From: Streptosporangium nondiastaticum
GTDB taxonomy: Bacteria > Actinomycetota > Actinomycetes > Streptomycetales > Streptomycetaceae
NCBI RefSeq assembly: GCF_003011965.1
Contig: NZ_PXWG01000036.1
Span: forward strand, 1 to 55,621
Reading direction: 5' to 3'
DNA: 55,621 bases
A program made the translations under genes and the position numbers. Below the pieces are notes generated by a model. That model saw nothing but the letters and a program-made list of their open reading frames with translations. It ran no database searches and was not told where the DNA came from. This document shows positions 23,788-32,857 of the stretch, piece by piece (positions within the stretch are counted from its first letter, which is position 1; each line of letters opens with the position of its first letter).

Positions 23788-24813
23788 ATGCGCATCGGAG
23801 TTCTCACCGCAGGCGGCGACTGCCCCGGCCTGAACGCTGTCATCCGCTCGGTTGTGCACCGCGCGGTCGTCGGCCACGGCGACGAGGTCATCGGCTTCGA
23901 AGACGGCTTCAAGGGCCTGCTCGACGGCCGGCACCGCAAGCTCGACCTTGAAGCGGTCAGCGGCATCCTGGCCCGCGGCGGCACCATCCTCGGCTCCTCC
24001 CGCCTGGAGCGCGCCCGCCTCCGCGAGGCCTGCGAGAGCTCCAAGGAGCTCGCCCGCGAGTACGGCATCGACGTCCTCATCCCCATCGGCGGCGAGGGCA
24101 CGCTCACCGCGGCCCGGATGCTGTCGGACGCGGGCCTGCCCGTCGTCGGCGTCCCCAAGACCATCGACAACGACATCTCCTCCACGGACCGCACCTTCGG
24201 CTTCGACACCGCCGTCGGCGTCGCCACGGAGGCCATCGACCGGCTCAAGACCACCGCCGAGTCCCACCAGCGGGTGATGGTCGTCGAGGTCATGGGCCGC
24301 CACGCCGGCTGGATCGCCCTGGAGTCCGGCATGGCCGGCGGCGCCCACGGCATCTGCCTGCCCGAGCGGGCCTTCGAGGTCGACGACCTCGTGAAGATGG
24401 TCGAGGAGCGGTTCTCCCGCGGCAAGAAGTTCGCCGTCATCTGCGTCGCCGAGGGCGCCCACCCCGCCGAAGGCTCCATGGAGTACGCCAAGGGCGCCAT
24501 AGACCAGTTCGGCCACGAGCGCTTCGCCGGCATCGGCACCAAGCTCGCCACCGAGCTGGAGCGGCGCCTGGGCAAGGAGGCCCGCCCGGTCATCCTCGGC
24601 CACGTGCAGCGTGGCGGTACGCCGACTGCGTACGACCGTGTTCTCGCCACTCGCTTCGGGTGGCACGCGGTCGAGGCCGCGCACCGTGGGGACTTCGGCA
24701 AGATGACCGCGCTGAAGGGCACGGACATCAAGATGGTGCCGATCGCTGACGCGGTCACCGAGCTGAAGCGGGTGCCGGAGAGCCGGATGGATGAGGCGGA
24801 GTCGGTCTTCTGA
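23788..24813 (+). CDS. pfkA: 6-phosphofructokinase (actinobacterial ATP-type)
   Basis: A 341-residue PFK-A enzyme that phosphorylates fructose 6-phosphate. Motifs: IGVLTAGGDCPGLNAVIR, IPIGGEGTL (GGDG in E. coli, so the Asp is Glu here, while the Gly that marks ATP use is kept), PKTIDNDI, the substrate loop VMVVEVMGRHAGWIAL and LGHVQRGGTPTAYDR. Gly104 plus Lys124 (E. coli numbering) is the pattern of the actinobacterial clade that uses ATP. The ATG at 23788 is chosen over a 35-residue longer frame because AGGAGA lies 11 nt upstream and homologues begin MRIGVLT. Divergent from pta. Confidence 0.95.
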   Translation: MRIGVLTAGGDCPGLNAVIRSVVHRAVVGHGDEVIGFEDGFKGLLDGRHRKLDLEAVSGILARGGTILGSSRLERARLREACESSKELAREYGIDVLIPIGGEGTLTAARMLSDAGLPVVGVPKTIDNDISSTDRTFGFDTAVGVATEAIDRLKTTAESHQRVMVVEVMGRHAGWIALESGMAGGAHGICLPERAFEVDDLVKMVEERFSRGKKFAVICVAEGAHPAEGSMEYAKGAIDQFGHERFAGIGTKLATELERRLGKEARPVILGHVQRGGTPTAYDRVLATRFGWHAVEAAHRGDFGKMTALKGTDIKMVPIADAVTELKRVPESRMDEAESVF

Positions 24814-24865
24814 CGCGCCCTTCTCCGCCTTTTCAGGCCTTTCAAGGCTGACGACGAGGCTGATG

Positions 24866-24904
24866 ACGAGGCCCCCGCCGACCTGTAGTCGGCGGGGGCC
24901 TCGT
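24866..24904 (+). terminator. pfkA intrinsic terminator
   Basis: A 17-bp perfect stem, ACGAGGCCCCCGCCGAC with its complement 24888-24904, loop CTGTA, 52 nt after the pfkA stop. Confidence 0.9.
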
Positions 24905-24950
24905 CGTGTGCGGCTTGCGGTGTTGTGGCCGGTGCCGGGCCGGGGGCTCC

Positions 24951-25051
24951 GGGGCAGGGGTCCGGGACCGTATATTTACGGGCCCACCGAACCGTTGCGT
25001 CGCCCCGCGTCGCCCCCGCAAATACACGTCAGCGTCCCGGACCCCTGCCCC
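24951..25051. repeat. 101-bp element bounded by long inverted repeats
   Basis: GGGGCAGGGGTCCGGGAC (24951-24968) is exactly inverted at 25034-25051. Just inside, CGTATATTTACGGG and, inverted, CGTGTATTTGCGGG match at 12 of 14 positions, so the arms continue imperfectly after a 5-nt offset. The interior includes the AT-rich TATATTTA. It lies between the convergent pfkA and imine-reductase genes. Confidence 0.75.
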
Positions 25052-25093
25052 TGCGCCCCCGGCCCTCCCGCCGGGCAGTCCTCCCGGCGTCCC

Positions 25094-25987
25094 TCACGCC
25101 TGCTTTCGCAGCAGTTCCACGATGCCCGTGACGTCCTCGTGGCCGTGGCCCCCGGCCACCCGGCGGGCCATCAGCGACTGCATCGGGGCGATCAGCTCCG
25201 GGCTGAGGCCCTGGTCCTCCGCGGCCTGCATGAGGTTGCCGAACGCGGCCGACTGCATCGCCACGTTGGACACCACCCCGTCCGCGTACTCGCGGGACCC
25301 GATCTGCCGGGCGTAGTGCGGGATGCCCGTCGCCATCGCCCCGATCCAGCCGCTCAGCATCGGCGCGAACTCCTCCGCCGGCACCTCCTCCGTGCCCACC
25401 AGCGCCAGGGCGTGGAAGACGCCGGCGAACATCCCGTACATCCCGCTCAGCAGCGCGATGTCGAGCAGCGCCGCCAGCCCCGCGTCGACGCCCGCGAAGT
25501 GCGCCGCGCCCAGGCGCTCCAGCACCGGCAGGTGCGCGTCGAAGGCCTCCCGCGGCCCGCTGTAGAGGACGAACGCCTGCTCCGTGCCGATGCCCGGGGG
25601 CACGGCCATGATGCCGCCGTCCAGGTACGTGATCCCGTGCCCGGCCGCCCACGCGGCCGTCTCGCGGGCCTGCGCCGGCGTGCCGTTGGTGAGGTTGACC
25701 AGGGTGCGGCCCTTCAGCCGGCCGGCCACCGGGTCCAGGACCTCGTGCACGGAGGCGTAGTCGAGCAGGCACGTGATCACCAGTTCGCTTGCTTCCACGG
25801 CCTCCGCGACGTCTTCGGCACGCACCGCGCCGAGGGGGAGCAGGGCGTCAGCCCGTGCGGCGGTTCGGTTCCACACCGTGGTGGGGTGGCCGTTCGTCAG
25901 GAACGCGGTGGCCAGGGCCGTGCCCATGGCGCCCAGGCCGAGGACGGTGACAGGGGAGGCGGAAGCAGGGGCAGGCGAGGTGCTCAT
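25094..25987 (-). CDS. NAD(P)-dependent oxidoreductase of the imine reductase / beta-hydroxyacid dehydrogenase superfamily
   Basis: A 297-residue enzyme. The N-terminal Rossmann fold reads VTVLGLGAMGTALATAFLTNG followed by TTVWNRT, an NADPH-type arginine after beta-2. GGIMAVPPGIGT and the C-terminal helix ALLDIALLSGMYGMFAGVFHAL match imine reductases, where the Asp of this helix is the usual proton-donor position, rather than 3-hydroxyisobutyrate dehydrogenases that have a catalytic Lys here. Natural substrates of this group are mostly unknown. ATG at 25985-25987 has no strong Shine-Dalgarno, and GAGCTTTCC lies upstream. It is a single gene between pfkA and the ABC exporter. Confidence 0.85.
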   Translation of the reverse strand: MSTSPAPASASPVTVLGLGAMGTALATAFLTNGHPTTVWNRTAARADALLPLGAVRAEDVAEAVEASELVITCLLDYASVHEVLDPVAGRLKGRTLVNLTNGTPAQARETAAWAAGHGITYLDGGIMAVPPGIGTEQAFVLYSGPREAFDAHLPVLERLGAAHFAGVDAGLAALLDIALLSGMYGMFAGVFHALALVGTEEVPAEEFAPMLSGWIGAMATGIPHYARQIGSREYADGVVSNVAMQSAAFGNLMQAAEDQGLSPELIAPMQSLMARRVAGGHGHEDVTGIVELLRKQA

Positions 25988-26129
25988 GTGCGGAAAGCTC
26001 CAGATGTGCGGTGCGAAAACGGCTGTGGCGCGCCTCCATCAGAGTTCCTGATGGGGCGCGCCACGCCAAGTACGCACAAAAAGGTGGGCACTTACCTGGA
26101 GGTGAGTGGCCCCCGCGGGGCCCGGGAGG

Positions 26130-28670
26130 CTACTGCGCCCCGATCGACTCCAGCATGTTGAGCTTCGCCGCCCTGCGGGCCGGCCAGACCGCGGCCAGCA
26201 CGCCGACCGCCAGGGCCAGCAGCAGGAAGACCGCGATCCGCGCCCACGGCACGACCATCTCGTACTGCGGGAAGGACGACCGCAGCAGGTGGCCCCCGGC
26301 CCAGGCGACGAAGATGCCGGTGCCGACGCCCAGCACCGCGCCGAACATCGCGATCATCACGGACTCCAGCCGGACCATCCGCTTGACCTCGCGGCGGGCC
26401 AGACCGATCGCGCGCAGCATCCCGATCTCGCGGGTCCGCTCGAAGACGGACATGGCGAGCGTGTTGACGACGCCGAGGACGGCGATGACGACGGCCATGC
26501 CGAGCAGGCCGTAGGCGAGGTTGAGGATCGGGTCGATGTTCCCGGACTCGGCGCGGCGCAGGTCCTCCGGCGACTCCACCTTGATGATCGGGTTGCCGCC
26601 GAACGCGTCCTTGATCTTCTCGCGCAGGCCGGCGGCCTCGCCGGGCTCCGCCTTCACGAGCACCGAGTCGTCGCGCACCTTCTCCTGGTGCGGGTCGACG
26701 AGGGCGGGCGCGGTGAGGACGTCGCCGAGCACGTCGTTGTCGGCGTGGACGGCCACGACCTTCGGCGCGGCCCGCTTGCCGTCGTAGAACTCCATGGGCA
26801 GCGTGGAGCCGGTCTTCAGGCCGTGCTTCTTCGCGTACGACTCGGAGACGGCGACGGCCCCGGTGCCGCGCACGTCGGCGAGCGAGCCCGAAGTGACGCG
26901 CAGGTAGGTCACCTTGGCGATCGACGACGGGTCGGTGGCGACGGCCAGGGACGGCTGCCCGTCCGACTGGAAGCCGGACATGCGCAGCGGGACGGCCGCG
27001 GCGATGCCGGGCTGGGCGGCGAGCTTCTTGCCGACCTCCGGCGCGAGGCCGAGGTAGCTGGAGGACTTGACCTGGTAGTCGGCGGTCAGGTCCTGCTTGC
27101 CCATCCGGCCCACGCCCTCGTTCGCCGAGACCGCGCTCACGGTCAGGCCGGTGATCAGCGTGAGGCCGATCATCAGCGCGGAGGCGGTGGCGGCCGTGCG
27201 GCGCGGGTTGCGCAGGGCGTTCTCCTTGGCGAGCTTGCCGCTGACGCCGGAGAAGCGGGCGGTGAGCTTCCCGAAGAGCCGGACGAACGGCCGCGACAGC
27301 AGCGGGGCCAGGACGATGACGCCCGTGAGCGTGAGGGCCGAGCCGGCCATGGCGTAGGTCAGGCCGCTGCGGTCGCGGAACGTGGTCGTGTAGAGCAGGG
27401 AGGCCACGCCGAGTGCGGTGAGCACGGCGCCGATGCAGTTGCGGACGACCAGGCTGCGCGGCGCCGGAGGCTGGTCCCCGGAGGACAGTGCCTCGACCGG
27501 GGCGATCCGCGCGGCCTTGCGCGAGGGCAGCCAGGCGGCGAGCACGGTCACGACGACGCCGACCGCGAGGGCGCTCAGCACGGCCGGAGCCTTGATCACG
27601 AGCGGTCCGTCGGGCAGGTGCGCCCCGTTGGCGTTGAGGAGCTCCGGCAGCAGGACGGCGACCCCGAGGCCCAGCCCCAGGCCCAGCGCGGAGGCGATCA
27701 GGCCCAGCAGTCCGGCCTCGGCGAGCACCGAGCGCACCACCTGGCGGCGGGAGGCGCCCACGGCCCGCAGCAGCGCGATCTCACGGGTGCGCTGGGCGAT
27801 GAGCATGGTGAAGGTGTTGGCGATGATGAAGACGCCGACGAAGAGGGAGATGCCGGCGAAGACCAGGAACGTCGTACGGATCGACCGGGTCTGCTCGTCG
27901 ATCATCTTGGACTGCTCGGCCGCCAGCTTGGCGCCGCTCTGCGCCTCGAAGGTCGCCGGCAGCGCCTTGCGGACCTCCGCGGTCAGCTTGTCCTTGTCGG
28001 TGCCGGGCGTCGCGGACACCACGAGCTCGCTGAACTCGCCCGGCTTGCCGAAGAGTTTCTGCGCCGTCGCGGTGTCGAAGACGGCGAGGCTGCCGCCGGC
28101 GCTCACGCGCGGGTTGTCCGTCCGGACGATGCCGACGAGCTTCTTCTCCAGGACGGGTCCGTCGACGGCCATGCGGACGGTGCCGCCGATCTTGGCGCCC
28201 GTCTTCCCGGCCGTCCGCTCGTCCAGCGCGATCTCGCCCTCGGCGGCGGGCGCACGTCCCTTGACCAGCGGGTAGCGGCTGTCCTTGCCGTCCTTGCCGG
28301 GCGCGTAGTTGACGCCGGCACTGCCCCACTCGCCGCCGGTGGGGTTGTTGTGCTTATCGGCGATCATGGCCACGCCCTCGACGGAGGGGCGGACGGAGGC
28401 GACGCCGGGGAGGGCGCGCACGGTCTCGACGGCGCGGTCGCCGAGCTTCTCCGGCTTGTCCTTGCCCGTGCCGGGCCGGCCGCCGCCCTCCGTCACGGAG
28501 ACGGCGACGTCGTCCAGGCTCCGGGACATCTTGTTGCGGAAGGCGCTGCCGACGGAGTCGCTGAAGATCAGGGTGCCGGAGACGAAGGCGGTGCCGAGGA
28601 GGACCGCGAGGGCGGTCATCATCAGCCTGGTTTTGTGCGCGAGGAGGTTGCGCAGGGCGGTACGGAACAT
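26130..28670 (-). CDS. ABC exporter permease, FtsX/MacB-like with duplicated FtsX domain
   Basis: An 846-residue permease with the actinobacterial layout: a TM helix near the N terminus (MMTALAVLLGTAFVSGTLIF), an extracytoplasmic MacB-type domain (about 45-260), a first FtsX domain with three helices (about 265-400, VGASRRQVVRSVLAEAGLLG), a second set of helices with another extracellular domain, and a C-terminal FtsX domain (about 715-846, RAIGLARREVKRMVRLESVMI). These permeases work with the ATPase encoded just upstream and use mechanotransmission rather than classical transport; substrates are often lipids or antibiotics. It is 112 nt downstream of the ATPase gene. Confidence 0.92.
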   Translation of the reverse strand: MFRTALRNLLAHKTRLMMTALAVLLGTAFVSGTLIFSDSVGSAFRNKMSRSLDDVAVSVTEGGGRPGTGKDKPEKLGDRAVETVRALPGVASVRPSVEGVAMIADKHNNPTGGEWGSAGVNYAPGKDGKDSRYPLVKGRAPAAEGEIALDERTAGKTGAKIGGTVRMAVDGPVLEKKLVGIVRTDNPRVSAGGSLAVFDTATAQKLFGKPGEFSELVVSATPGTDKDKLTAEVRKALPATFEAQSGAKLAAEQSKMIDEQTRSIRTTFLVFAGISLFVGVFIIANTFTMLIAQRTREIALLRAVGASRRQVVRSVLAEAGLLGLIASALGLGLGLGVAVLLPELLNANGAHLPDGPLVIKAPAVLSALAVGVVVTVLAAWLPSRKAARIAPVEALSSGDQPPAPRSLVVRNCIGAVLTALGVASLLYTTTFRDRSGLTYAMAGSALTLTGVIVLAPLLSRPFVRLFGKLTARFSGVSGKLAKENALRNPRRTAATASALMIGLTLITGLTVSAVSANEGVGRMGKQDLTADYQVKSSSYLGLAPEVGKKLAAQPGIAAAVPLRMSGFQSDGQPSLAVATDPSSIAKVTYLRVTSGSLADVRGTGAVAVSESYAKKHGLKTGSTLPMEFYDGKRAAPKVVAVHADNDVLGDVLTAPALVDPHQEKVRDDSVLVKAEPGEAAGLREKIKDAFGGNPIIKVESPEDLRRAESGNIDPILNLAYGLLGMAVVIAVLGVVNTLAMSVFERTREIGMLRAIGLARREVKRMVRLESVMIAMFGAVLGVGTGIFVAWAGGHLLRSSFPQYEMVVPWARIAVFLLLALAVGVLAAVWPARRAAKLNMLESIGAQ

Positions 28671-28688
28671 GGTGGTGGCGTCAGTCCT

Positions 28689-28760
28689 GGAGGTCGTCGT
28701 GTCCGGAGTGCCGGAAGTCGTCGTGCCCGGAGTGCCGGAGGTCTTCGTGTCCGGCGGCCG
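28689..28760. repeat. Three imperfect 24-nt tandem repeats between the ABC genes
   Basis: Units 28689-28712, 28713-28736 and 28737-28760 share GGAGGTCGTCGTGTCCGG-type sequence; the first two differ at 2 of 24 positions and the third is more diverged. They fill most of the 112-nt gap between ATPase and permease genes. Confidence 0.8.
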
Positions 28761-28762
28761 TG

Positions 28763-28782
28763 AGCTCGTACGGCCCTTGCCG

Positions 28783-28800
<18 letters not shown>
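28763..28800. repeat. Duplicated AGCTCGTACGGCCCTT around the ATPase stop
   Basis: AGCTCGTACGGCCCTT occurs at 28763-28778 and again at 28785-28800, 6 nt apart. The second copy includes the last codons of the ABC ATPase, ahead of its TGA at 28783-28785, and the first is just beyond it. Confidence 0.75.
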
Positions 28801-29583
<783 letters not shown>

Positions 29584-29756
29584 GGGTCTCCTCCGGGAGG
29601 TAGGGGGAAGGGCTCCGGCCCCCGCTCCGCGCCGGGAACTCCCGGGGACGCAATGGCCGGAATCAACTCCTCCAATTCTCGGCGCGCGGCCTGCGCCGAG
29701 CGTCAGCCGTACGGCCGGAAAGTCCGTACGCCCGGAGGTCAGGGGGGAGGGCGCCC

Positions 29757-29818
29757 GCGTAGTCCCTGAGACGGACACCGTCCGTCTCAGGACCCACTCG
29801 TCCCTCTCGGGACTACGC
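29757..29818. terminator. Nested inverted repeats at the 3' end of the AraC gene
   Basis: Outer arms GCGTAGTCCC (29757-29766) and GGGACTACGC (29809-29818, which covers the AraC stop codon) are perfect. Inside, CCTGAGACGGA (29765-29775) and TCCGTCTCAGG (29781-29791) form a perfect 11-bp stem. The two left arms share two bases, so full pairing of both is only just excluded. Confidence 0.7.
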
Positions 29819-30811
29819 GCGCAGCGTGCGGGAGGGCGGGCGCCCGTAGCGCCGCTGGTAGTACCCGGCGAAGCGGCCGAGATTGTTGAAACCCCAACGG
29901 TAGGCGACTTCGGCCACGGTGACATCGCCGTCCCCGCGGGCCGCCGACAGCTCCTGGTGCACCCGGCCCAGCCGGACCTCCCGCAGATAGCCCAGCGGCG
30001 TGGTGTCCACGTGCCGGCGGAACGCCTCCTGCAGCGCGCGCGGGCTCACCCGGGCCGCCGCCGCGAGATCGGCCAGCGTCAGCGGCTGGTCCGCGCGCTC
30101 CTCCGCCAGCGCCATCGCCCGCCGCACGGCGGGGTGCGCCACCTCGCCCGGACGCTGCGCGTCCACGCCCTGGGTGATCAGCTCGTGGCTCTGCATGAGG
30201 ATCGCGGCCGTCGACTGCGTCAGATGCCCGGCGACGAGGGGGCTGCTGCGGGCCACGCCCTCGCCGAGCACCTCCCGGTGCACCGCGGCCGAGATCCCGG
30301 CCCAGCTGCGGGCGGCCGCCGCGGAGGTGGTGCCGTTGAGCGAGAAGCGGGCCCGTAACGGCCCCTCGACGCCCAGCGCGTCCGCCGCCGCCTTCTCCAC
30401 GGTCTCCCGGTCGAGCCGGAGCGTCGTCATGCGGGCGCCGGGCGACCAGTGCACTCGGAAGGAGCGGTACGGATCGAGGACGTACGTCTGCCCCGGCCCG
30501 ACGACCCGCTCCTCCCGGCCGGGCGACATCACCCGCACCCGGCCCCGCACCAGCTGGCACACCAGCAGGTACGAGTCGAGGGGCTGCGGCGCGACGAGCG
30601 TCTCCGCGCCGTACTGCAGCCCCGACACCGTGATCCCCGGGAAGCCGCCCTCCGCGTACCACGCGGAGAACTCCTTGGGATCGCCGAGCACGCTGAGTTG
30701 ATAAGGACTGTAGGCAGAGCTGATGATCTCCCTGGTCTCGTCGAGATCATTGCTGAGGACGAGCGTCCGCATGTTGCCGGGGGCGTCGGGGCCCACCCGT
30801 GGTTCGGTCAT
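29813..30811 (-). CDS. AraC-family transcriptional regulator
   Basis: A 332-residue regulator. The N-terminal part (about 20-200) is an AraC-binding-like cupin domain (YLLVCQLVRGRVRV, VVGPGQTYVLDPYRSFRVHWS), and the C-terminal 95 residues hold two HTH motifs: TLADLAAAARVSPRALQEAFRRH and VTVAEVAYRWGFNNLGRFAGYY. AraC proteins of this layout often activate genes for aromatic or xenobiotic metabolism, but the target here is not evident; the divergently or downstream-placed candidates are the ABC exporter genes, which are in the same orientation and separated by nested hairpins. Confidence 0.92.
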   Translation of the reverse strand: MTEPRVGPDAPGNMRTLVLSNDLDETREIISSAYSPYQLSVLGDPKEFSAWYAEGGFPGITVSGLQYGAETLVAPQPLDSYLLVCQLVRGRVRVMSPGREERVVGPGQTYVLDPYRSFRVHWSPGARMTTLRLDRETVEKAAADALGVEGPLRARFSLNGTTSAAAARSWAGISAAVHREVLGEGVARSSPLVAGHLTQSTAAILMQSHELITQGVDAQRPGEVAHPAVRRAMALAEERADQPLTLADLAAAARVSPRALQEAFRRHVDTTPLGYLREVRLGRVHQELSAARGDGDVTVAEVAYRWGFNNLGRFAGYYQRRYGRPPSRTLRA

Positions 30812-31022
30812 GAGGCTTCCCTCGGATGTCCGCGTATCGGGGACAGGAGCCGCGTTCGGCGAGTAGCCGGTGGATGGCCCCGTTAGTACCGTTGCCCCTG
30901 TCCGCAGTCAAGGCGAGGGCCGGTCCCCACAACTGTTTCGGGACAGGGCCCCGCCGGGGGGAAGAGCGGGTAAGGCCCTGGGTTCACGGGGGACATCCAG
31001 GGCCGGTCCCGCCGCGGGGGCG

Positions 31023-31051
31023 CCCCGCCGTCTCGCGGACGGACGGCGGGG
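31023..31051 (-). terminator. Hairpin after the small zinc-ribbon-like gene
   Basis: CCCCGCCGTC (31023-31032) pairs exactly with GACGGCGGGG (31042-31051) around a 9-nt loop. It lies 20 nt beyond the stop codon at 31072 in the direction of transcription. The rest of the 260-nt gap up to the AraC start shows nothing else I can name. Confidence 0.65.
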
Positions 31052-31071
31052 TCTTCGCGTGCGCGCTGCCG

Positions 31072-31332
31072 CTACGGTCCGGGTGACGGCCGAGCCCCGG
31101 GCGAGCCGAGACGGGGGCAGCCCCAGCCGTATGCCGGGCCGGGCGCCCTGTCGGGCAGCGGCATCCGCAGCGCCGCGTAGGCCGTGTGCCGCTCGGTGCC
31201 GCAGAGGGGGCATCGTTCGACGCCGAACGAGCGGACCCAACGCGCGGGGTGCGCGCAGCGGCGGGGGATGAGACGGCCGGCCGCCATGCGGGTGGCGGCG
31301 GCGACGTCCCTCTCCGGCGCGAGCGCGGTCAC
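31072..31332 (-). CDS. Small Cys-containing hypothetical protein
   Basis: An 86-residue protein with C-x(19)-C-P-L-C (RRCAHPARWVRSFGVERCPLCGTERH), which looks like a degenerate zinc ribbon, and a Pro/Gly-rich end. No membrane segment. The GTG at 31332 overlaps the stop of the preceding minus-strand gene by 4 nt (GTGA), which fixes the start and implies translational coupling. Small pairs like this are often found divergent from XRE/DUF397 modules in Streptomyces. Function unknown. Confidence 0.7.
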   Translation of the reverse strand: MTALAPERDVAAATRMAAGRLIPRRCAHPARWVRSFGVERCPLCGTERHTAYAALRMPLPDRAPGPAYGWGCPRLGSPGARPSPGP

Positions 31333-31547
31333 GAGTGCACCACCTGCTGGTGCCGGAGGAACTCGGCGTTCAGCGCGACGGCCTCCGCGGTGCGGCCCAG
31401 GCATGCGGCACCGTGGAAACGCACGCGGAGCTCGGCGCACCGCAGGCACCACTTCGAAAGGTCATCGGGCCGCCGCCCCGGGGCCTCTTCCGGCGTGTAA
31501 CCGTGCTCTAGCTGCTGCTGTCCGCCCACGCGACTTGCCTCCGTCAC
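31329..31547 (-). CDS. Small hypothetical protein divergent from the XRE regulator
   Basis: A 72-residue protein, VTEASRVGGQQQLEHGY at the start and a conserved-looking core W-C-L-R-C-A-E-L-R-x(4)-HGAACLGRTAEAVALNAEF. The CxxC plus the third Cys may hold a metal. GTG 31547 is preferred to GTG 31553 because AAGGG is 6 nt before the former and touches the latter. It begins 114 nt from the divergent XRE gene, so both share a regulatory region. Function unknown; it may be a partner or effector of that module. Confidence 0.72.
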   Translation of the reverse strand: MTEASRVGGQQQLEHGYTPEEAPGRRPDDLSKWCLRCAELRVRFHGAACLGRTAEAVALNAEFLRHQQVVHS

Positions 31548-31661
31548 ATTCACCCCTTGGTGGGGTGCTCGTTGTCTGCAAGGTCCAGCGTCGCGGGCCG
31601 TACCTACGCTCGGCCAGAGGTTCAATTCCCAACCGGGTGCTTGAGAAAAGGAGTTGCCTGA

Positions 31662-32492
31662 ATGGCGCGTCCACCGCGGAAGCTGACACCGGACCGGTCC
31701 GCCCGCCACCTCTTCGGCGCCGACCTCAGGCACCGACGGGAAGCGGCGGGCATGACGCTGGAGAAGCTCGCCGAGGTCGTCTGCTACAGCCGCAGCCACC
31801 TGGCGCGCATCGAGACGGCCGAACACGTACCGCCGCCGGATCTGCCGGGGAGGCTGGACGAGGTCTTCGGCACGGGGGAGCATTTCGTGCGGCTTTACGC
31901 GATCGCGCGGCATGAGGTCCATCCGGAGAAGTTCCGCAGGCGGATGGAGCTTGAGGCGCGGGCCAAGGCGATGGACGAATACGCCGGCAGCCTCGTGCCG
32001 GGCATCCTCCAGACGGAGGGCTACGCACGCGCTCTCTTCCGCGTCGGCAACCCGGAAGCCTCGCCGGACGAGATCGATGAGAAGGTGTCGGCACGGATGA
32101 GCCGCCAACTGCTGTTGAGGGGTGAGGCGCCGCCGTATTTCTCCGTGGTACTGGACGAAATGGTGCTCCGGCGGCCTATCGGAGGTCCCACTGTCATGCG
32201 GGCCCAACTGGCCGCTCTGGCGGAGCTTGTGGACACCGCCAGGACGACTGTTCAGGTTCTACCGTTCGAACACGGGGAACATGCCCTGGTTAGCGGCGGC
32301 ACGCTGACGCTGATGACGCTCGACGACGATACGAGCGTCGCCTACGTGGAGAGCATCGCCACTGGCTTGCTGATCGAAGATCCGGAGGCCGTCAGTGCTC
32401 ACCGTCGGTCCTACGATCTACTGAGGGCCTACGCCTTGTCGCCACGCAAGTCGGCGGGCTTCATCCGAGCTGCAATGGAGGCACCCTCATGA
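31662..32492 (+). CDS. XRE-type HTH regulator with DUF5753 domain
   Basis: A 276-residue protein: an N-terminal HTH (about 16-70, LRHRREAAGMTLEKLAEVVCYSRSHLARIETAEHVPP) and a C-terminal DUF5753 domain (about 95-270, EYAGSLVPGILQTEGYARALF, RQLLLRGEAPPYFSVVLDEMVLRRPIGG, TTVQVLPFEHGEHALVSGG, VAYVESIATGLLIEDP). These regulators occur in many copies in streptomycetes, nearly always with a DUF397 gene; WhiJ and BldB-like loci are the studied relatives and control development. AAAAGGAG is 8 nt upstream. Its stop overlaps the next ATG (ATGA). Confidence 0.94.
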   Translation: MARPPRKLTPDRSARHLFGADLRHRREAAGMTLEKLAEVVCYSRSHLARIETAEHVPPPDLPGRLDEVFGTGEHFVRLYAIARHEVHPEKFRRRMELEARAKAMDEYAGSLVPGILQTEGYARALFRVGNPEASPDEIDEKVSARMSRQLLLRGEAPPYFSVVLDEMVLRRPIGGPTVMRAQLAALAELVDTARTTVQVLPFEHGEHALVSGGTLTLMTLDDDTSVAYVESIATGLLIEDPEAVSAHRRSYDLLRAYALSPRKSAGFIRAAMEAPS

Positions 32493-32710
32493 ACGCTCAC
32501 CTCGCCCTCCCCGGAGTGGAGTGGGTGAAGTCCAGCTACAGCGGTCCTGAAGGCGGCGGTTGCATCGAATGGGCCCCCGCCCTCGCCACCGCCCACGGGA
32601 TCGTGCCCCTCCGGGACTCGAAGATATCCGGCGGCCCGGTGCTGACACTGGGACCAGGAGCGTGGTCTTCGTTCGTGACCGCGGTACGCGACGGCGGATT
32701 CCGGCGCTGA
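32489..32710 (+). CDS. DUF397 domain-containing small protein
   Basis: A 73-residue DUF397 protein: VEWVKSSYSGPEGGGCIEWAP, IVPLRDSKISGGPVLTLGPGAW and a final SFVTAVRDGGF are the family signatures. These partners are thought to modulate the cognate HTH-DUF5753 protein, in some cases toxin-antitoxin-like. The ATG overlaps the upstream stop by 4 nt and GGAGG lies about 7 nt before it. No terminator is evident before the convergent gene at 32858. Confidence 0.93.
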   Translation: MNAHLALPGVEWVKSSYSGPEGGGCIEWAPALATAHGIVPLRDSKISGGPVLTLGPGAWSSFVTAVRDGGFRR

Positions 32711-32857
32711 CAGTGGCGGAGGGCGTCACCCGAGGCGCGAGCGGGGAGCCTGTATGAAGGAGCAACGAGTCACTGTCGAGCCCTCGACGAGGCGCGCCCG
32801 TGGGAGGGGGGCCGTGCTTCATGACGTGATGGTGCTCGACCTCGGCAAGTGACGCTT

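Noticed and set aside
27100..28760. Long plus-strand frames opposite the ABC exporter permease
   Set aside because: Antisense shadow of the 846-residue permease, whose family motifs are plain.
30826..31086. Plus-strand frame between the AraC gene and the small zinc-ribbon-like gene
   Set aside because: Low-complexity translation and no start signal; the hairpin at 31023-31051 is inside it.
32711..32857. Possible terminator between DUF397 and the convergent membrane protein gene
   Set aside because: Only weak, short inverted repeats could be found by eye.
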